DNA from: Luscinia megarhynchos
Taxonomy: Eukaryota > Chordata > Aves > Passeriformes > Turdidae
Reading direction: 5' to 3'
NCBI GenBank assembly: GCA_034336665.1
Contig: CM067570.1
Span: 15,979,502-16,043,501 of the forward strand
Length of the DNA: 64,000 bases
The notes beneath the pieces were generated by a model. It saw only the letters and a list, made by a program, of their open reading frames with translations, was not told the DNA's origin and ran no database searches. Positions 1 through 14,300 of this stretch are shown here, piece by piece (within the stretch, counting starts at the first letter, position 1; each line of letters begins with the position of its first letter). Position numbers and translations under genes: made by a program.

Positions 1-2176
1 CCCTGCGTGTTACTTAGATGACTTCTTTTTTGAGCTATTATTATTAATAATCTCCACAATCAGCTTAAACCATAAGGCCTGGCCCCAAATAAGTGATACA
101 GCCAATAGGATAGCAACGTGCATGCTTGGGAGCTTCTCAAGCTCATCTTTAATACCCATGAGCCAATGCAGGAAGAACACAGTGTGGCACTTAAACAGAA
201 ATCCTCTCTGTGGAGACGTAAATCTCTTTTTGATCATGAACTAACACAGCAATGTCCAAAACAATGAAAGGAAGAAACAGGGCTCTTAGCTTTAAGGAAG
301 ACAGAGAGAGTCTCCCATGATAAAAAAAAAAAAGCAGGAGACAGAGGCCATCTCACACCAGCCCAGTCTGTGATGCTGCTTCACTCACCCTCTTACAGGA
401 GGGAAATGCCTTTGCTAATGTGTGCGAATGTTTCCAATGTACTTCAAAAATTGAGGCAGTTTTGATCCTGTCTGTCAATTTGGATTAATTATTTCTCACT
501 GTAAACCTTCTGTGTGATTACAAAGTGAAGTGGTTGCTTTGCTACGAGGTAGCAAAGACCTTTTTAGACTTGGTTCCCTTTATGACTAAGAGAGGAGGAG
601 GAGTGAAAACAAACTTTTTAAAATAGTAAATGAATTTATTACTAGTCATTCACAAACCATTTAAAATTAGAAATTTCTAAGCAAGAAAAAAGTTCTGCTC
701 TTGAGCTAACTAAAGCACCCTGTTCTGTTCCAGCTTTCAGTGTGCGTCACTGCTTTAAAAAAAGGCTGAAAATGCTGTATACCACTGACACAAGTCAAGC
801 AACACTGAGAGATCAGAACTCAGTTCAAATCCCCTGCTGCTTTCTTTCATTTTAGTCTCCTTCAGAAAATAATTCAAAAAAGGGGAAATGGAATGCAGGC
901 AGAATGGCAGAAGCAAAGCACCAGCTCATCTTTCCAGGAACTGACACATTTGTTTGGACACTTGAGCAAATTTAGCAGTTCACTACTGCCAGCAAGAGGC
1001 TGTCTCACTACTCTCCTTTCCTTGCTTCTCTGCTCTTCCTGCTGCAAATTCCTTGGTCTGGTGCTCGCCTGACCCTGCACAAAGCTGACACAGCCAGTAA
1101 AAAGCCGCAGAAAGTGACATTAATTTGATGAAAATAAATAAATAAAGCAGGAGGCAAAAGAATACAGGGAACTTTTCTGCTGAACTAGCAAGCTCTGCCT
1201 GATAGCTTTGGATAGTGCCATGGGTGTCCCACTGGGGAGGCAGCATGGTCCATTTAAGCCAGGAGCACTCTGCTGTGCTCAGATTCACCTCCCTGCTGGG
1301 AAAACCTTCAATTGTAACAAAGAGAGTTTAAGTCTTGTGAATTCCTTTAGCTTTAACCAACAGTGCTAATGTGTGCAAGTGGTCATCTTAAAGACTGATA
1401 ACAAGGTATATCTTGAGCAGCCCATATCACTGGGATTCATTCCAAGAAAATAAACATTTTTGGAGGGCTATGACCAAAAAAAGGTAATTAGAGGAATGGG
1501 ATGTTCCCCAAATGGCTACCAGAGACCCTCAAAAGACCCCTACTCCAACGTAAATAAGCTCCAAGAAGTGATTTAAATATGCTAATGAATTCGCAGGAAT
1601 GTTTAGCATATATGTATGAGTTTGGGGAAATGGAATGAATATGTATAAGTTTCACAGATTTCAACTAGTCTGCTGGCTGACAATGGGATCCTGCCAATGG
1701 GGAGGGGCCAGGGAGGACAAAATCAACTCCACGAACTGGGGGGAGTACAGAACAAACCATTCAGTGAACATACAAGACAACCAGTGAGTGCAATACAACT
1801 GCCCCCACCCTAAATTGTATTTTCATCAAAATCACCCTCGTTTTAGCCTTTTGTAATTTCATGTGGTTACTCTGCAGCCATGAGAGAAACCATGAAATTC
1901 CATCTCTGTTTCTAATTCCAAGATACACTACAGAACACTCAAAGTTAGGAGGAGTAAAAGTTAATAACAGAATATTTTTTAGCAATTACTTCTACATCTC
2001 AGCTACTGATTTATTAAACAGTGTAGACGCAGCCTGTCTAAATAGCAAACTTAGAAATTTTTTATGTTCCTTGTTTTAAAGACACTTATAAAAAGCTGCT
2101 TCTAGATAAAAACAAAGTAAGACAAATTCCACATAGTAAGAAGAGAGAACAGAAGCAAAGCAAGACAAAAGCTTAC
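1..2176 (-). other. PLA2R1 intron 23 (partial)
   Basis: AT-rich intronic sequence reaching the left edge. No exon matching the PLA2R1 CTLD7 segment is found here on the minus strand. An A12-type run lies near 321-333 and (AAAT)n-like sequence near 1,130-1,145. Nothing else recognised. Confidence 0.6.
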
Positions 2177-2312
2177 CCTGAGTCTTTTGGCAGACAAACC
2201 CATAATTCTTCTGACAGTTTTCTAAGTACCATTTTCCCGTAAAATAAAAATTAGGGTTATTTGATACCAGTGTACACAGTGGAAGTTGATCTTGAATGTT
2301 AAAATGCTCTCT
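2177..2312 (-). CDS. PLA2R1: PLA2R1 exon 23: end of CTLD6 (last exon in the window)
   Basis: Residues 1057-1101. Reads LPLCTLVSNNPNFYFTGKWY, then LENCQKNYGFVCQKTQ, aligning with human IPLCALLSSNPNFHFTGKWY. Acceptor GTTGATTGCAG; donor GTAAGC at 2171-2176, phase 1 out. The following exon is not present down to base 1. Confidence 0.93.
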
Positions 2313-5300
2313 CTGCAATCAACACAGAACCTTATATTAATTTAAAAGTACATAGTGTAAAACAATGCACAGTTATTACATCAAATATAGGAGAATAATT
2401 ATCTCAAAGTTTCTATAACAAACATTTAGGTAGAATAATGAACAGTCCCATATATACAAATTGAAACAATGACCTCATAACTAAAAAGTCACAAGCTTTC
2501 AGTGAACAAACCAAAATGCCAACTCCAATTGGGACTAACGTTGTAAAACAATGTATGAACGTAGGAAATTCATGATCTTGTTCCTAAACTTTGCTCAGAC
2601 CAAGCATCTAATACTAACTACTTGATTCCAACTTTGCTGCTTAAAACTAGCTGCAAGAGAATGTGAGTAGAGCCACAAATTATGTAAAAGACCTGTCTTG
2701 ATGGTGCCCTGTTTATTACTTCTAATTGTGCCTGTAAAACCGTGCCCACAGGTTTTTGAAGATGAAAAAAGCAAGTGCAGCCTAAACTGCTGTAACAACT
2801 TTGGTTCTGTCTTCTGGAAGTCACGATTTTTATGCAGAAAACCAACTTCTTACTGTCACAACCTCCCTAAAATACTCACATCCACTACTTCAACTGGCGA
2901 CCAGTTGGAATACATTTGAGGATTTTCATTCAACTGTTTTTCATAATCATCACTTTGGAAACCTATCCAAACACTAGTTTTCCACCCATACAGATTCATC
3001 GTTATGAAAGCTAAAAAATGAAACAGAAACAAAATAAAATAAAACAGTATGCATTTAGGGATAGAGGAAGTCTCTAGCAACACACAAAAGCATTGAAAAA
3101 ATTAATTTCCAATCAATGATGTTACACAGTTACTAAAAAATAAGAATGAGTGGCATTTCAGTACCATCTAACTACAAATTCAGTTAAAAGGAATAATTTC
3201 AATTGCGTTGGGATCTAGTCCATTAGCTAATAATACCAGTCCAACCACAATACAGTCTAATTGAAGAAGCTTTCTACTGGTTTTTTATGAATAGGGTTCA
3301 TAAATATTTCCACATTTGCTGGCATTTATTTCTCTGACAGTTCCAGCCTGGTGCTAGACTACAGATAAGATTTTAAGTACTACTAAAAGATAAAAATGAG
3401 GTAGTAAGGTAAAAATGTTAAATTGCAAATTTTTAAATGGCTATCCCATTTTTGGGAGTATTTTTAAAGAGTGGTAAGCAAAAAAGAATTTGCAATTACT
3501 CCTTAAAATGTACCTGTCATATATCTCAGTGAACCTTTAAATTTTGGCAAACTGAGAAAGAGAAATGTGAATGTGTTTAAAGCAGTGGAACCGTGGGTAA
3601 GAGCTGAACAATCTTCTTCCCTAAATCTGTATCCAAGATTAAAGTTTACTACAGCATTCTAATGAAGATCATGTTTTATTTATTCAACAATATTTTCAGC
3701 ACTCCACCTTGCTCCAGTTCATCTTCCAGGATAGCAAGTGACCCATCATGGTTACTGCAGAATTCTTGTGCAGAGTACCAGCTTCTCAGATGTTCTGGAT
3801 CCTTTGGAATTTGTATTAAAAAGCACTGTTTCAAAAAACAAAACCAAAGAAACAAACTTGCTTTGCTTGCTTTTCTCCAGTCATTTATCAGACACTGACT
3901 GATCACTAAAGCATTTCACATGCTGCTACTGAATGTTAAATATTTCACGGGTTTCTGTCCTGCCATGGACATCTCCAGCATGCTCAGTGTTAGTTTTCAA
4001 CAGTGATCTGGATTGCATTCAAATCAGTTTTTCCAGGGCAAACAATTGAGGTTAAATTTATCTTTGCAGTCACTGCAGTGATCACTGGGATAAATTCAGC
4101 CACTTCAATGCATGTTGCTATTAAGGAACCTAGGCATTTAAGAGAAGCCAGATGAAATAGTAACCTCTTGACCCTCAATTGCAAATAGTCTTTGGCTTAT
4201 AATTATCTTTAATGAAGCCCATTTGAAACAGCATGTTTCAGAGGACAGCAGCAATTAGGGCATCTATTTAGTACATCAAGGGGTTAGAGACCTCTTTTGA
4301 GATCATAAAAGGCACTTGGAATTGTCACATGTGAAAAAGAGAAGCTCTTTATGAAAAAAGACAGGCTTTTTATGGCAAAGGGACAATGGCATAGCTTTTG
4401 AGTATATGAGTATTTACTCCCTGAAACTAAAGTAACATTTTTTACACCTTGTTAAGACAACTTCTTAAAGTGTGGGCAGCTACTTAACAGCAATAAATCT
4501 CAGTGTCACCATGTCAGTGGTTATAAACCTAAGGGCCCTGTTTTCAAAAAGCAAGAAAATCTTCAAATACTAAGTAATCCTTAAGTACAATTTCTATCCT
4601 ACATATGGAATGCATTTTGAACAATGAAAGAGCATAAAAAAAGCTTTTACTTTGAATCCAAAATGTAACCAGCCTTTGGGACATGCTCCTTGTTGGTTTG
4701 GGTCTTTTGGAATCTCTTTCTCTATCTTCTTTGGAATTTTACGTTTGCAGATACAGGGAAGAGAAACAGTACAGTTTTCATCACCCCAGTGTCCTGAGCA
4801 AAAAGAAAAATCACAGTTCAACGCTGGTTTGAGAATTGGAAAGGGTGTTTTTCTTAGATAGCTAAGATAATGCTTAGTGTTTGAGTAAAAAGAAATGCTA
4901 CATCAAATACATTTGGACATACTGCATTACAGTGGATTTAATGGTTCATGGGCATGTACTGTTATTTCCAGTTTAATTTCATCAAGTAAAACCAATTCCT
5001 CTACACTGAGTCACATAACATATGACTATATAATAATTTATTTGAAAAATAAATTATGAAAAAAAAAGATGCCTTCTGGATAAAATAGTTTGACTTCCTG
5101 ACATTGAAAATTTTTGGCAAGATCCAGGTGACGATAAAAAATGCTGACCTGCTTAGGAGGAAAACACAGTTTTCAGGAAACTCAACAAATTTTTGGCCAG
5201 CCCTTTGGCCAGCTGAAGGGGGAGGGTGGGCATCTCTTCTGTTCATCTGATACTAAATATGGCAGTGGCAAACTTTCAAAAGTCATGAATCAAAACCCCA

Positions 5301-8300
5301 AGGTTATGTGTGGAAATAATGAAGGTTTTACATTTTTTCAGTTTTGACTTTTGAGGCTAGGATTACAAGACTACAGCTGCATTATTCTTTTTCAGCTCTT
5401 CTCACAAATACAAAGTTGGCTATTTTTATTTTCCTTGGAACCTGGTGTGTTTACTTTATGATGTGACTTGCAGATCATCAGAAAACAGACACTGTGAGAT
5501 GACAGAAATCACTAAACCAGCAGCACTGTGGACTTTTTTTTTTATCGCCCTGGTAAAATTTAGAACTTTGCCATAATTGAAAGACTAGCACCAAAATTAT
5601 GGCACCCAAAAATCCCTAGGCAGATTGGCTATGGGATCAAAAATAAGGTAGAAACCTGAGTACTTAAAGTCATGTGCTGATAGAAAAACAGTAGGAAAAA
5701 TTGTTGCTAAGTCCATGTGGGTCATTTGGTTATGAGAAAAGTATCTGTGAACACCAGCAATGCATTAACATTATTGCTGTCCCACTAAAAGCCCAATTAA
5801 AGCTGAGGTATCAATAGCACTAGAATCCTTGTATTTTGACATTAGAGACCTGTAACTATTAAAATACTTTTAAAACCTACAACCTAGTCTCTGAGCATTG
5901 CAATGATATTTCACTATTCTTTCCTTAATCATAGAAGCAGTCATGCAAATTATAACCATGGAACAGGACTTTAATATGGATTGCATTTCTGAAAAGCAAT
6001 GAAAAAACACATAAACCCTTTGGCCAACAACTGAATCAAGTCACAATTACTGCAGCAAAAGGAAATATAAAAAGAAACCTGTTTGTGATGAAATGAAGCC
6101 ACATCTTTTCCCTGGTTTCTGCAGATCTCTTTCCCTCCCTTCATCCCAGTTCTGGTACGTTACTGGCGATTCATCTCTCCAGCTGCACAGAAATAATAAG
6201 AATAAAGTTTCACTTTTTCCTATCCTTACCTAAAATTACACCTTCCATTAAAGGGTTCAAAAGGAGATGCCAGGGAAAAAGTAAACAACCAACCACTGTG
6301 ACCAAGGTCAGTACAAATGTCTTTTACAGCCCCTGTGAGAAGGAACACTGCAACATGGAGATAAATTAAGAGCAATATTATTTTGAATTCTCAATTTACA
6401 TGAGAATTGAAATTGTCTCTTGACTATCCCACTCAGACACCAAACTGCTTTGGCCCATCCTACTGGGACAGGGCATGCCAAGCACAACTCACAGCAGCTG
6501 TGGCACACACGAATTCTTACCGAAACTCATCACTGAAGTTTTCTGCGTGCAATCCAATCCACCAGTGAACATCACTACTCGAGAGCTACAAAAGAAATGT
6601 TTTGCCAGGTGTTTAGATGTTTTTGCCCTTCTACCAATGTGTTAACAAACTCCTAAAGTCAGACTGTGTACTCAAATAGCATCTCCACTGAGTTCCAATG
6701 GGGAGAGCAGGTGCTAAATCCTGCCCATGTTAATTCTTGTAACTTCAGTGAGGCTATTCACTGGAGTAGAGCATGATTTAGCTCCCATCTTTCCACAGCA
6801 TTGCTGATATGTCTCCTGTAACCTACGAATTTACAGCCTGATTTGAAAATACTGTCATCTTAGACCAGAATTTGTTTTCCACCAATTCCTAAAATTAAAC
6901 AAGAGCAAGTATTGCCTTTAAGCTGTAATATAGTGCCGATCCTAGAAGTTTCCAAAATGTTTTCTGAGCATTTACTAACTTTGTGTGGTTCATACCAGAG
7001 TTTTCTAGAGATGCTTTCCAGATTGATTGCTGTTCCCATGAAAGGATCTAGACCTTTGCTTCTAAAAGGCAAAGTGTTATGGAAAAGTCATGGAAATAAT
7101 ATAATTCCAACAGCCATGTGCTATTGCTCTGTTGAACTGATTTTAGCTTCATCCATGACTTGGTTTCACTTCAGGGTTAGCACCAGTCACAGTTTGGGGG
7201 CTTTTGGAAAAAGAAAAAACAAAACGTTCTGAATGTGTAGGACACTAGAGAAGCCACCTTCCCTCTGTAAAGCATTTACTTTTTGTCAGAAAGAACTGAA
7301 GTCCAGACTGTGCAGTGCTTCCACACTGTTCTTCGAGTTACAGTCAGGATTTCTCCAGCTCACATCTTATTTAGCAATATGAAATGAAGAAAACAGAGAT
7401 TTCTGACAAAACTCTGGAATGCTCTCTGGTTTGATATTGCCTGGCCCCTGAGGTTAGTTCTCTAATTACAGCACTCAGCCTACATATTACAGTTCTTAAA
7501 GAAATAGTAAAAAACGCAATTTCAAATTCCACACTAAGAAATTTTGACAAAGTTTTCAAATGACACGTGCAAAGTCTATTTGGACTGCTGAATATTATTT
7601 TAGTGACTGCCATACTTAATCCAACTTCCAAAGGAAATAGTTACAATCACTCAGGGACAAACGTGGCTATGCTGAGAAAGCTCAGCCAAACCCAGCAGGC
7701 TTTAAAAGAGGTGTGTATTTTGTATTCTGAGACAAAACTTCTAGGAAGTTTAAGCTGATTTCCAGTGTCAAGAGACTAAACTTCACTTTTTCATTGCAGA
7801 ATGCTCATAAACTTTTGAAATACCCACTAATTTTAATGTTAAATCCTCTTTTGAAAGATCTTATGTAAGTAAACATGACTTTAAAGTCACATTCAATTTT
7901 CCATTTCAAGTGATCTGAAGTTGGAAAATTATGTATATATTTAAATTTATATAACTTTTAAGTCAAATATTCAGAGTTAGATAATGTAATAATTATATCA
8001 CATCACAGTCTCTGGCAGATGTGGAAGAAGACAAGACAGCACAGCCAGTTCTGTTGCTGTTTACTGTAAGCTTTTTCTGCTATGATCTATTGGTTTAAAT
8101 CTATTTCATTATGTGAAGCTATTTCTCACTTTCAAAGCTGTTTGTTACATCAGAAAGGTTCTAGAGAAATTCTGCTGTAAATCAGGGGAGGAAATTTAGA
8201 GGAAAACGTCTTTTTTTCCCCCCATATAAGAATCTATAGTCACAATCTATAGTCTACATCCAGTAGGTATCATACAAATCTGTGGACTCATTGGAATATT

Positions 8301-11300
8301 ACCCACGCTGGTGTACACAGAGGAAAAGGTAACCTATTTCCATGGCCATAAGCACCCTCCTCTATGGTTTAAAGATGCAGATATAATTAAGATGCAGAGA
8401 AATTGGCAGTCCTTCACTCTTGGCCAGCTGTCCTCAACAGTAACATTTCATATGATCATGTTTAAGATTTAAAGTATAGGGACCATTTCAAACATCTGCA
8501 TTTGCTGCCCACATTATGCTAATACACCCTCTGAAACATCCTCTGTATTGCTACCTGATCACCAGCTGCCAAGTGACAAAATGGGAATGGAGCAGAGCTG
8601 CACTTGGATCAGGAGACATCCCAGAGGATGCAGAACCACTGTGTGCATGTGAGGAACCAGGACAGCTCCTCTTGGCCAGAGAGGGGTGGGTGGAGAGGAC
8701 CACACCTTTCTCTTTGTCCCCAACACTTTCCCACCTTTGGGATAGGAAGCTGGCTTTTGCTCCTCTTGGGTCTTTTGAGACAGATTAATCAACCTGCTCA
8801 ATAGTAGAGCTGATTCTGTAGATTTAAAATGTTACTGACTTCTTAAGCTAAGTAGAACTTCAGGGAGAGATATGGGAAATTAACTCAGCAAGAACATTAT
8901 TTCTGAAGTAAAATGTCTTTTGGATTCTACCTGGAATAACAGGCAGACAGATTCTCTGAAAGATACAGCACAAAATAGCCAGTCACCACCTAAGGGTTTA
9001 GTTCTTAAAAGGGGTACTTTTTCTTACCTTCCTTATTTTATTTTGGATAAAGGTTTGTTCAGCAGAAGAATTTATAATTGCCAATCCACCACGAAGCCAG
9101 CCACAGACAAACTTAGAGGTTTCCCATTCTGCAGGGCTGACATGGAAAAGATATTCTGCTCCTTGATAATATGACCAGGGCAGTTCTAGAAAATGAGCAA
9201 AAGAGTCAGTGGTGTGCAGAGGTAAAAAACTCATTTCAAGTCTCATCTTTTTTTACCCCCATGGCCTGCCTGCAGCCACATGTCAGAGGACAAATATGCC
9301 ACTAGGAACAGCAGAATTGTATATCAATTTGTGGTGATAAAAATGGGCTATGAGTTGTTTTTTGGGTTTTTTTTTCCTAATACTCTATCCCCTGAGATAG
9401 ATATCAAAAGAGTTGTCCAGGCTTAACAGCAGGGTAGTTTTAAAGTGATGATCAGTGTGCTTGCTACTGGCAATATTCCTTAACCCAACCAAAGCAGTAT
9501 CTGATGCTCTGGTGTTCCTAAACAACAGTGGCAGATTTGATCTGTAACAAAAAGTTCCTTCAGAGTTCCTTACTGGAATTTTTCAACCTAGAATATTTTA
9601 GTTATTTTATTTTTAACAAAGGTTGAAATTGCATTTCCAAGGTATATTGTTTCAAGATGAAAAAAAGAAAATATTTTCATACCAGCTGTGTACCAAACTG
9701 GATTCATTGGTTTGACACCTGCAAAAAAAAAAAAAACAAAAACAAAACCAAAACAAAGATCATTAAGAATACTGCTATTCTTGTTCAGGGATAAAAAAAG
9801 GATTTAAATAAAATAAAATAAAATAATTGCAACACTCACTAAAAAAAAATTACTGTAGTTTTTATGAATAATAACTTGTAAATGAGTATTTCTAACTAAC
9901 TAGTATTCTTGCTGTATGTTTTTAAATTGAATATTCACATTAGATCTGTCAACTGAGCAACAAACCTAAGTGGAATAACCCATTTGGCTTTGCCATGATT
10001 TCATGCAGAAGACCAGCGAGAGCTCCAGAGGTGGCTCAAAAGAAGACCTTTAGATATTTTTTTCCTTATCTTTACTGAATTGCAAGTAATGTGCATAACA
10101 GAGAATGCATGTTAATTAACATCCTACCTTTTGGTATTTTGCATATCCATTCACGCTTTTCATTGCAGTGTGCTGGAAAGACTGTTCTGTTTACTCTGAA
10201 CACACCACAGCTCCTCGAGTCATCTTCAAGATACTTGTCCTCCAAAAATGCAGATACAACCTGAAAACAGCACATTCATTCTCTTTCACTGACCACCCAA
10301 GATGAAGCATTTAAAAACCCCATCATGGAGAAGAGGAAGGATTTAGATATGTGTGTACAATAGGAACATCTAAGAAACAACTAGAGGACTGCCTAAATTA
10401 TGATGGTAAAATACAATTAATAGAATCCATAGCCATGTTCTCCCACTGTCCTGTCCAACTCACACATCTTGTATCTGACTTCTTCTTCATAAAAATAACT
10501 GAATAGCTATGAAACCAAACAACTTTTGGACATGATTATCAGCAGCTGCCCACATCTAAAAGCCTTTGCCTTGGCTCAGTGTATGCTCAGATATGACTTA
10601 AGAGGTTACTGAAATACAGAGTAAACAGATAATTACAGGTGTTCTGTCAGACCACTGCCACGTCCCTCCAGAAAGTGCATTTCTTTTATTAAATCCAATC
10701 CAGAACTGTCTCTCTTCTGTTCTATAACAGAAACAAAGAAAATAACATTTCTCATGCACTTTCTCCTTAGCCACTTCAGAAATAATTTTTAAAAATACAC
10801 ATATTAATTTCTTCTAGAATTCAATATATCATTCCATACAATTCTTAACTTTTTAGTATCCTTGAAGTAAACTCTTGCTTTCCTACTAAAATCTTAGATT
10901 ATGTTTTACAAGATGAAAGCATTTCAAATAGGATTTAAATTGTTAAACGTCCATTTCAAAGAGAAATGTTAACTCACAAAAATTGACCTTGACAATAACA
11001 GCTGCTCAACATTTACCACAAAGATCATCTTCAAAAAGAATCACATTGCAATGTTGCTGATGCATTTCACCCATTTTTAAGTTCACGTTAGAGTAGGGAC
11101 TTCTTTGGACACTAGTAAAGAGGATGGAATAATGTAAATTGTAGATTAGTATGATTAAGATGAATCTTGTTAGTGCTAAAAATATATTTACCTATCAAAA
11201 ATTGTATATAGTAGATTGTTTAAAAATGTCTCTTCATAGATGTGGCTAAAACTAGCAAGATGGGCTCCAAAATCTTGACATAATGCTTCTGCTTCGTCCC

Positions 11301-14300
11301 ATGTTCTTCTCATCAGAACTTTTTCATTGTGAAATATCTGCAATAAAATAATCATTGTCATAAATGTAGTTCTTTTTAGAGAGCAGTTCTTTTCAGAAAC
11401 CCATAAAAATCAAATATCACAGTTTTTCCAAACTAAAGTCACGTATATTCCAAGCATAGCTCTGATGCTTATTACTTTCTCTCAGTTTTGAATGCAGTGC
11501 AAGATGGTAATAGGAAATTTTTGTTTGTTGAGTGAAAGAAATAATGCCTCATCAAAAATGTTTTAGGAACAGCATATCCTTAAGCAGGTGTAGAATCAGA
11601 AAAACTCAAAGCAAGTATGACACGAACCTTGTAGCAGTTGAGCAGATTAGGTTCTGACTCCCATCCAAAATAGCAGGAACTTGAATATTTTTGAAAGGTA
11701 AGTTCAGGTTCTTCATAAGAATTTATTTTTTGCTTGCACAATGACATTGCTTTGAAGTTCTTACAGCTTTTCACCTCCCAATAACCAACAGGGTGCTGCC
11801 CTCGCATAGCCACACATCCTCCAGAATGACCTAGAATGGGAATAAGAGTTGAATATCAGAATAAAAAATCCCAATTTTGTGATTTTTTTTTTGGTCAAGT
11901 GGCTGTTTCATTGTCATGAGTTTCTGGATAAAACCTCAATGAACTTAGAAAACTAGCAAATTCTTTGGTTAGCAGCCAGTTTATCAGCCTGTCTTAGGGC
12001 TGACTTGAGCTTGTAAAATGAACCTCGACAAACGGTTCCTCTCACAAAATGCAGGAGGAGAAATGCAATTAAAAACATCACTTTTGCAAAATGGAGTAGT
12101 AAAGCAATAAAGAGTCCAAATCAGAGACCATTACTGAAATGGAGTATTTTTATAATTTTGTCTCTATTTTCAGGTATTGCTCAGTGGCTTATGTTTCAAA
12201 GATTGAACAGCTATTTAATCTTTTAACTTTTTGTTTCCTTGGACTATTTTCCTTAGAATTACTAGATCAAACTAAAAGGGAAGAAGAAGTGCTGTTATTC
12301 ACAGAAATGTATCTGACAACCTCTGGCTTATTTATCATATAAAATGCAAACCTCAAATTGTGACTGTTACTGAATAAAACCCATGACTTTTCTAGGACCT
12401 TTTGCTGAGAGTCTCAGGAAGCCCTTGAAAAGTTCATAAAGAAATGGATGGAAAACATCACGTTTGGTTTTTGACTTTTTAAAAAAACATGATGTATACA
12501 AGAAATGCATTATAGTTCATAAACAAATGTGTGAAAAACACCTCATAGGAAAAGAAAAATTTCAGGGATTAGCTAGGAGGGCCCATCTAAGGGCAACTTT
12601 AAGTAATGGAGCCAACAGCAGATGTAAATTTATCTCTTTGCTCTCCTGGCCAGGCAGGGAGGAAAGGACTGGGACTCTTTAGTCCCTGCTAAGCCACTGG
12701 TGCCATGGAGAAGAGAGCCCACTCCCCAGTTCCCATTTCCAAGGCACTGCTTTTTTCACCAGCATGCTACTCACGTGGCTGGTACTTGCTCCAGTTTGTG
12801 TAGCTCACAGAGCGATTCCTTCCTGCTGTACTTAGCCAAAAGTACTCTCCTGTGTTGTTAAGGTCTTGCAATCCTATCCAAATATAAGCTCTCTCAGATT
12901 CTGCCATGCTGTGGATCATGCTGTTGATAAAAGCTTGTTCATACCTTAATAAAATAATCAAGATAAAGCTCTTAGAATAAAATAGGTAAATCGATATTTC
13001 AGTGAATATCTCTCATGAAATAATTTATCTCAGAAGAGAAAATTATAACAGAGATACTTGGTTTTCTTTACAGAATGCTGTGGGGAACTTGAGGCACAAG
13101 TCTGTAGCACAAGCCACAATTTTTCCCTATTTTTTTCAGTATTTAAGCACATAAAAGAAACACTAGAATCAGATCTTAGAACCTCAATGCTTGAATTACA
13201 AGATGGCAAGACAGAATGTATTAATGATGCACAAATGAAAACAAGAAAATCCTTGTACAAAGGAAAAAAGTTAGTGGGGTCTCAAAAGGCTCCAGAAGAA
13301 AGAAAAGTCTCTGCACAGAAGTGTCCTACTGAAACCAGCAGACACACAAACCAGCACTAAGAAACCAGATCTGAAGGATCCAAGGCCCCAGCTGAACTGA
13401 CTACAATGAATCACTTTTTTCTTCTTTGATTTCCTCACTAAAGTTATGTAAGAGACATACACCTTTTTGCAAGTTATAGCTGTTGTGTATAGTAATCCAA
13501 TTATCACTTAAATGCAATTAATTCTGATATAATTGGTATAGGATTATGCAAGAAGGTTTCAGTTTATGAGCACATTTAATCAGCTGACTATGAAAATTAT
13601 ACAGCAAAGAAGTTTCCCAGTTTGATGAAGACTCATTCAATTTTCTGGTTTCACAAACTGCAAGGAATGCTAAATATAAGGATGACATTAATGTAGAAAA
13701 CTGGATGTATCTGTAACACTGTGACTCAGAACCTGAATTTAATTTTCACTTCCTCTATATATTCTCTATGTCTACTCTCCTTCCTCTACAACTTAATATA
13801 TAATGAACATTTTTGGATCAATAATTGAATTTTTGCAGTTTTCACTGCAGAAAAAAACCCAGCAGTAATTTAACAAAACCACTAAACAAACATGTTTTTG
13901 CTACTCCTTGCCACTGTTGCTAACTGGAACTGGGAACTAACATCATAATTGGTGATGGCTGCACCCAGAAGTGAAAAAAGTCAATTTAAAAAAACAGAAA
14001 AAGACAGAAGACATGTGTCTAGTGATGTGCAGCATGCCCTCAGCTCCCTGCCCCATTTCAGCTGCAAGAATTTGTCCTTTATTCCCCTTGAAAGGATCTT
14101 TGTTGCACTGCAGCTCAGTGCTGCACAATCCTGAAACCACCGGGCAGGGCAAATTCCCATTGATGTCAATCCTTGTGCAGGGTAGCCAGTGTTTTCCTAA
14201 AATACCTTCCCACAGTTCATCTGATTGCTGGGGCTTACTGCCCCTGGTCTGAAGGGAGCAGGTATTTCCTCCTTATATTCTGGGGTATAGGGTTTTTCTT

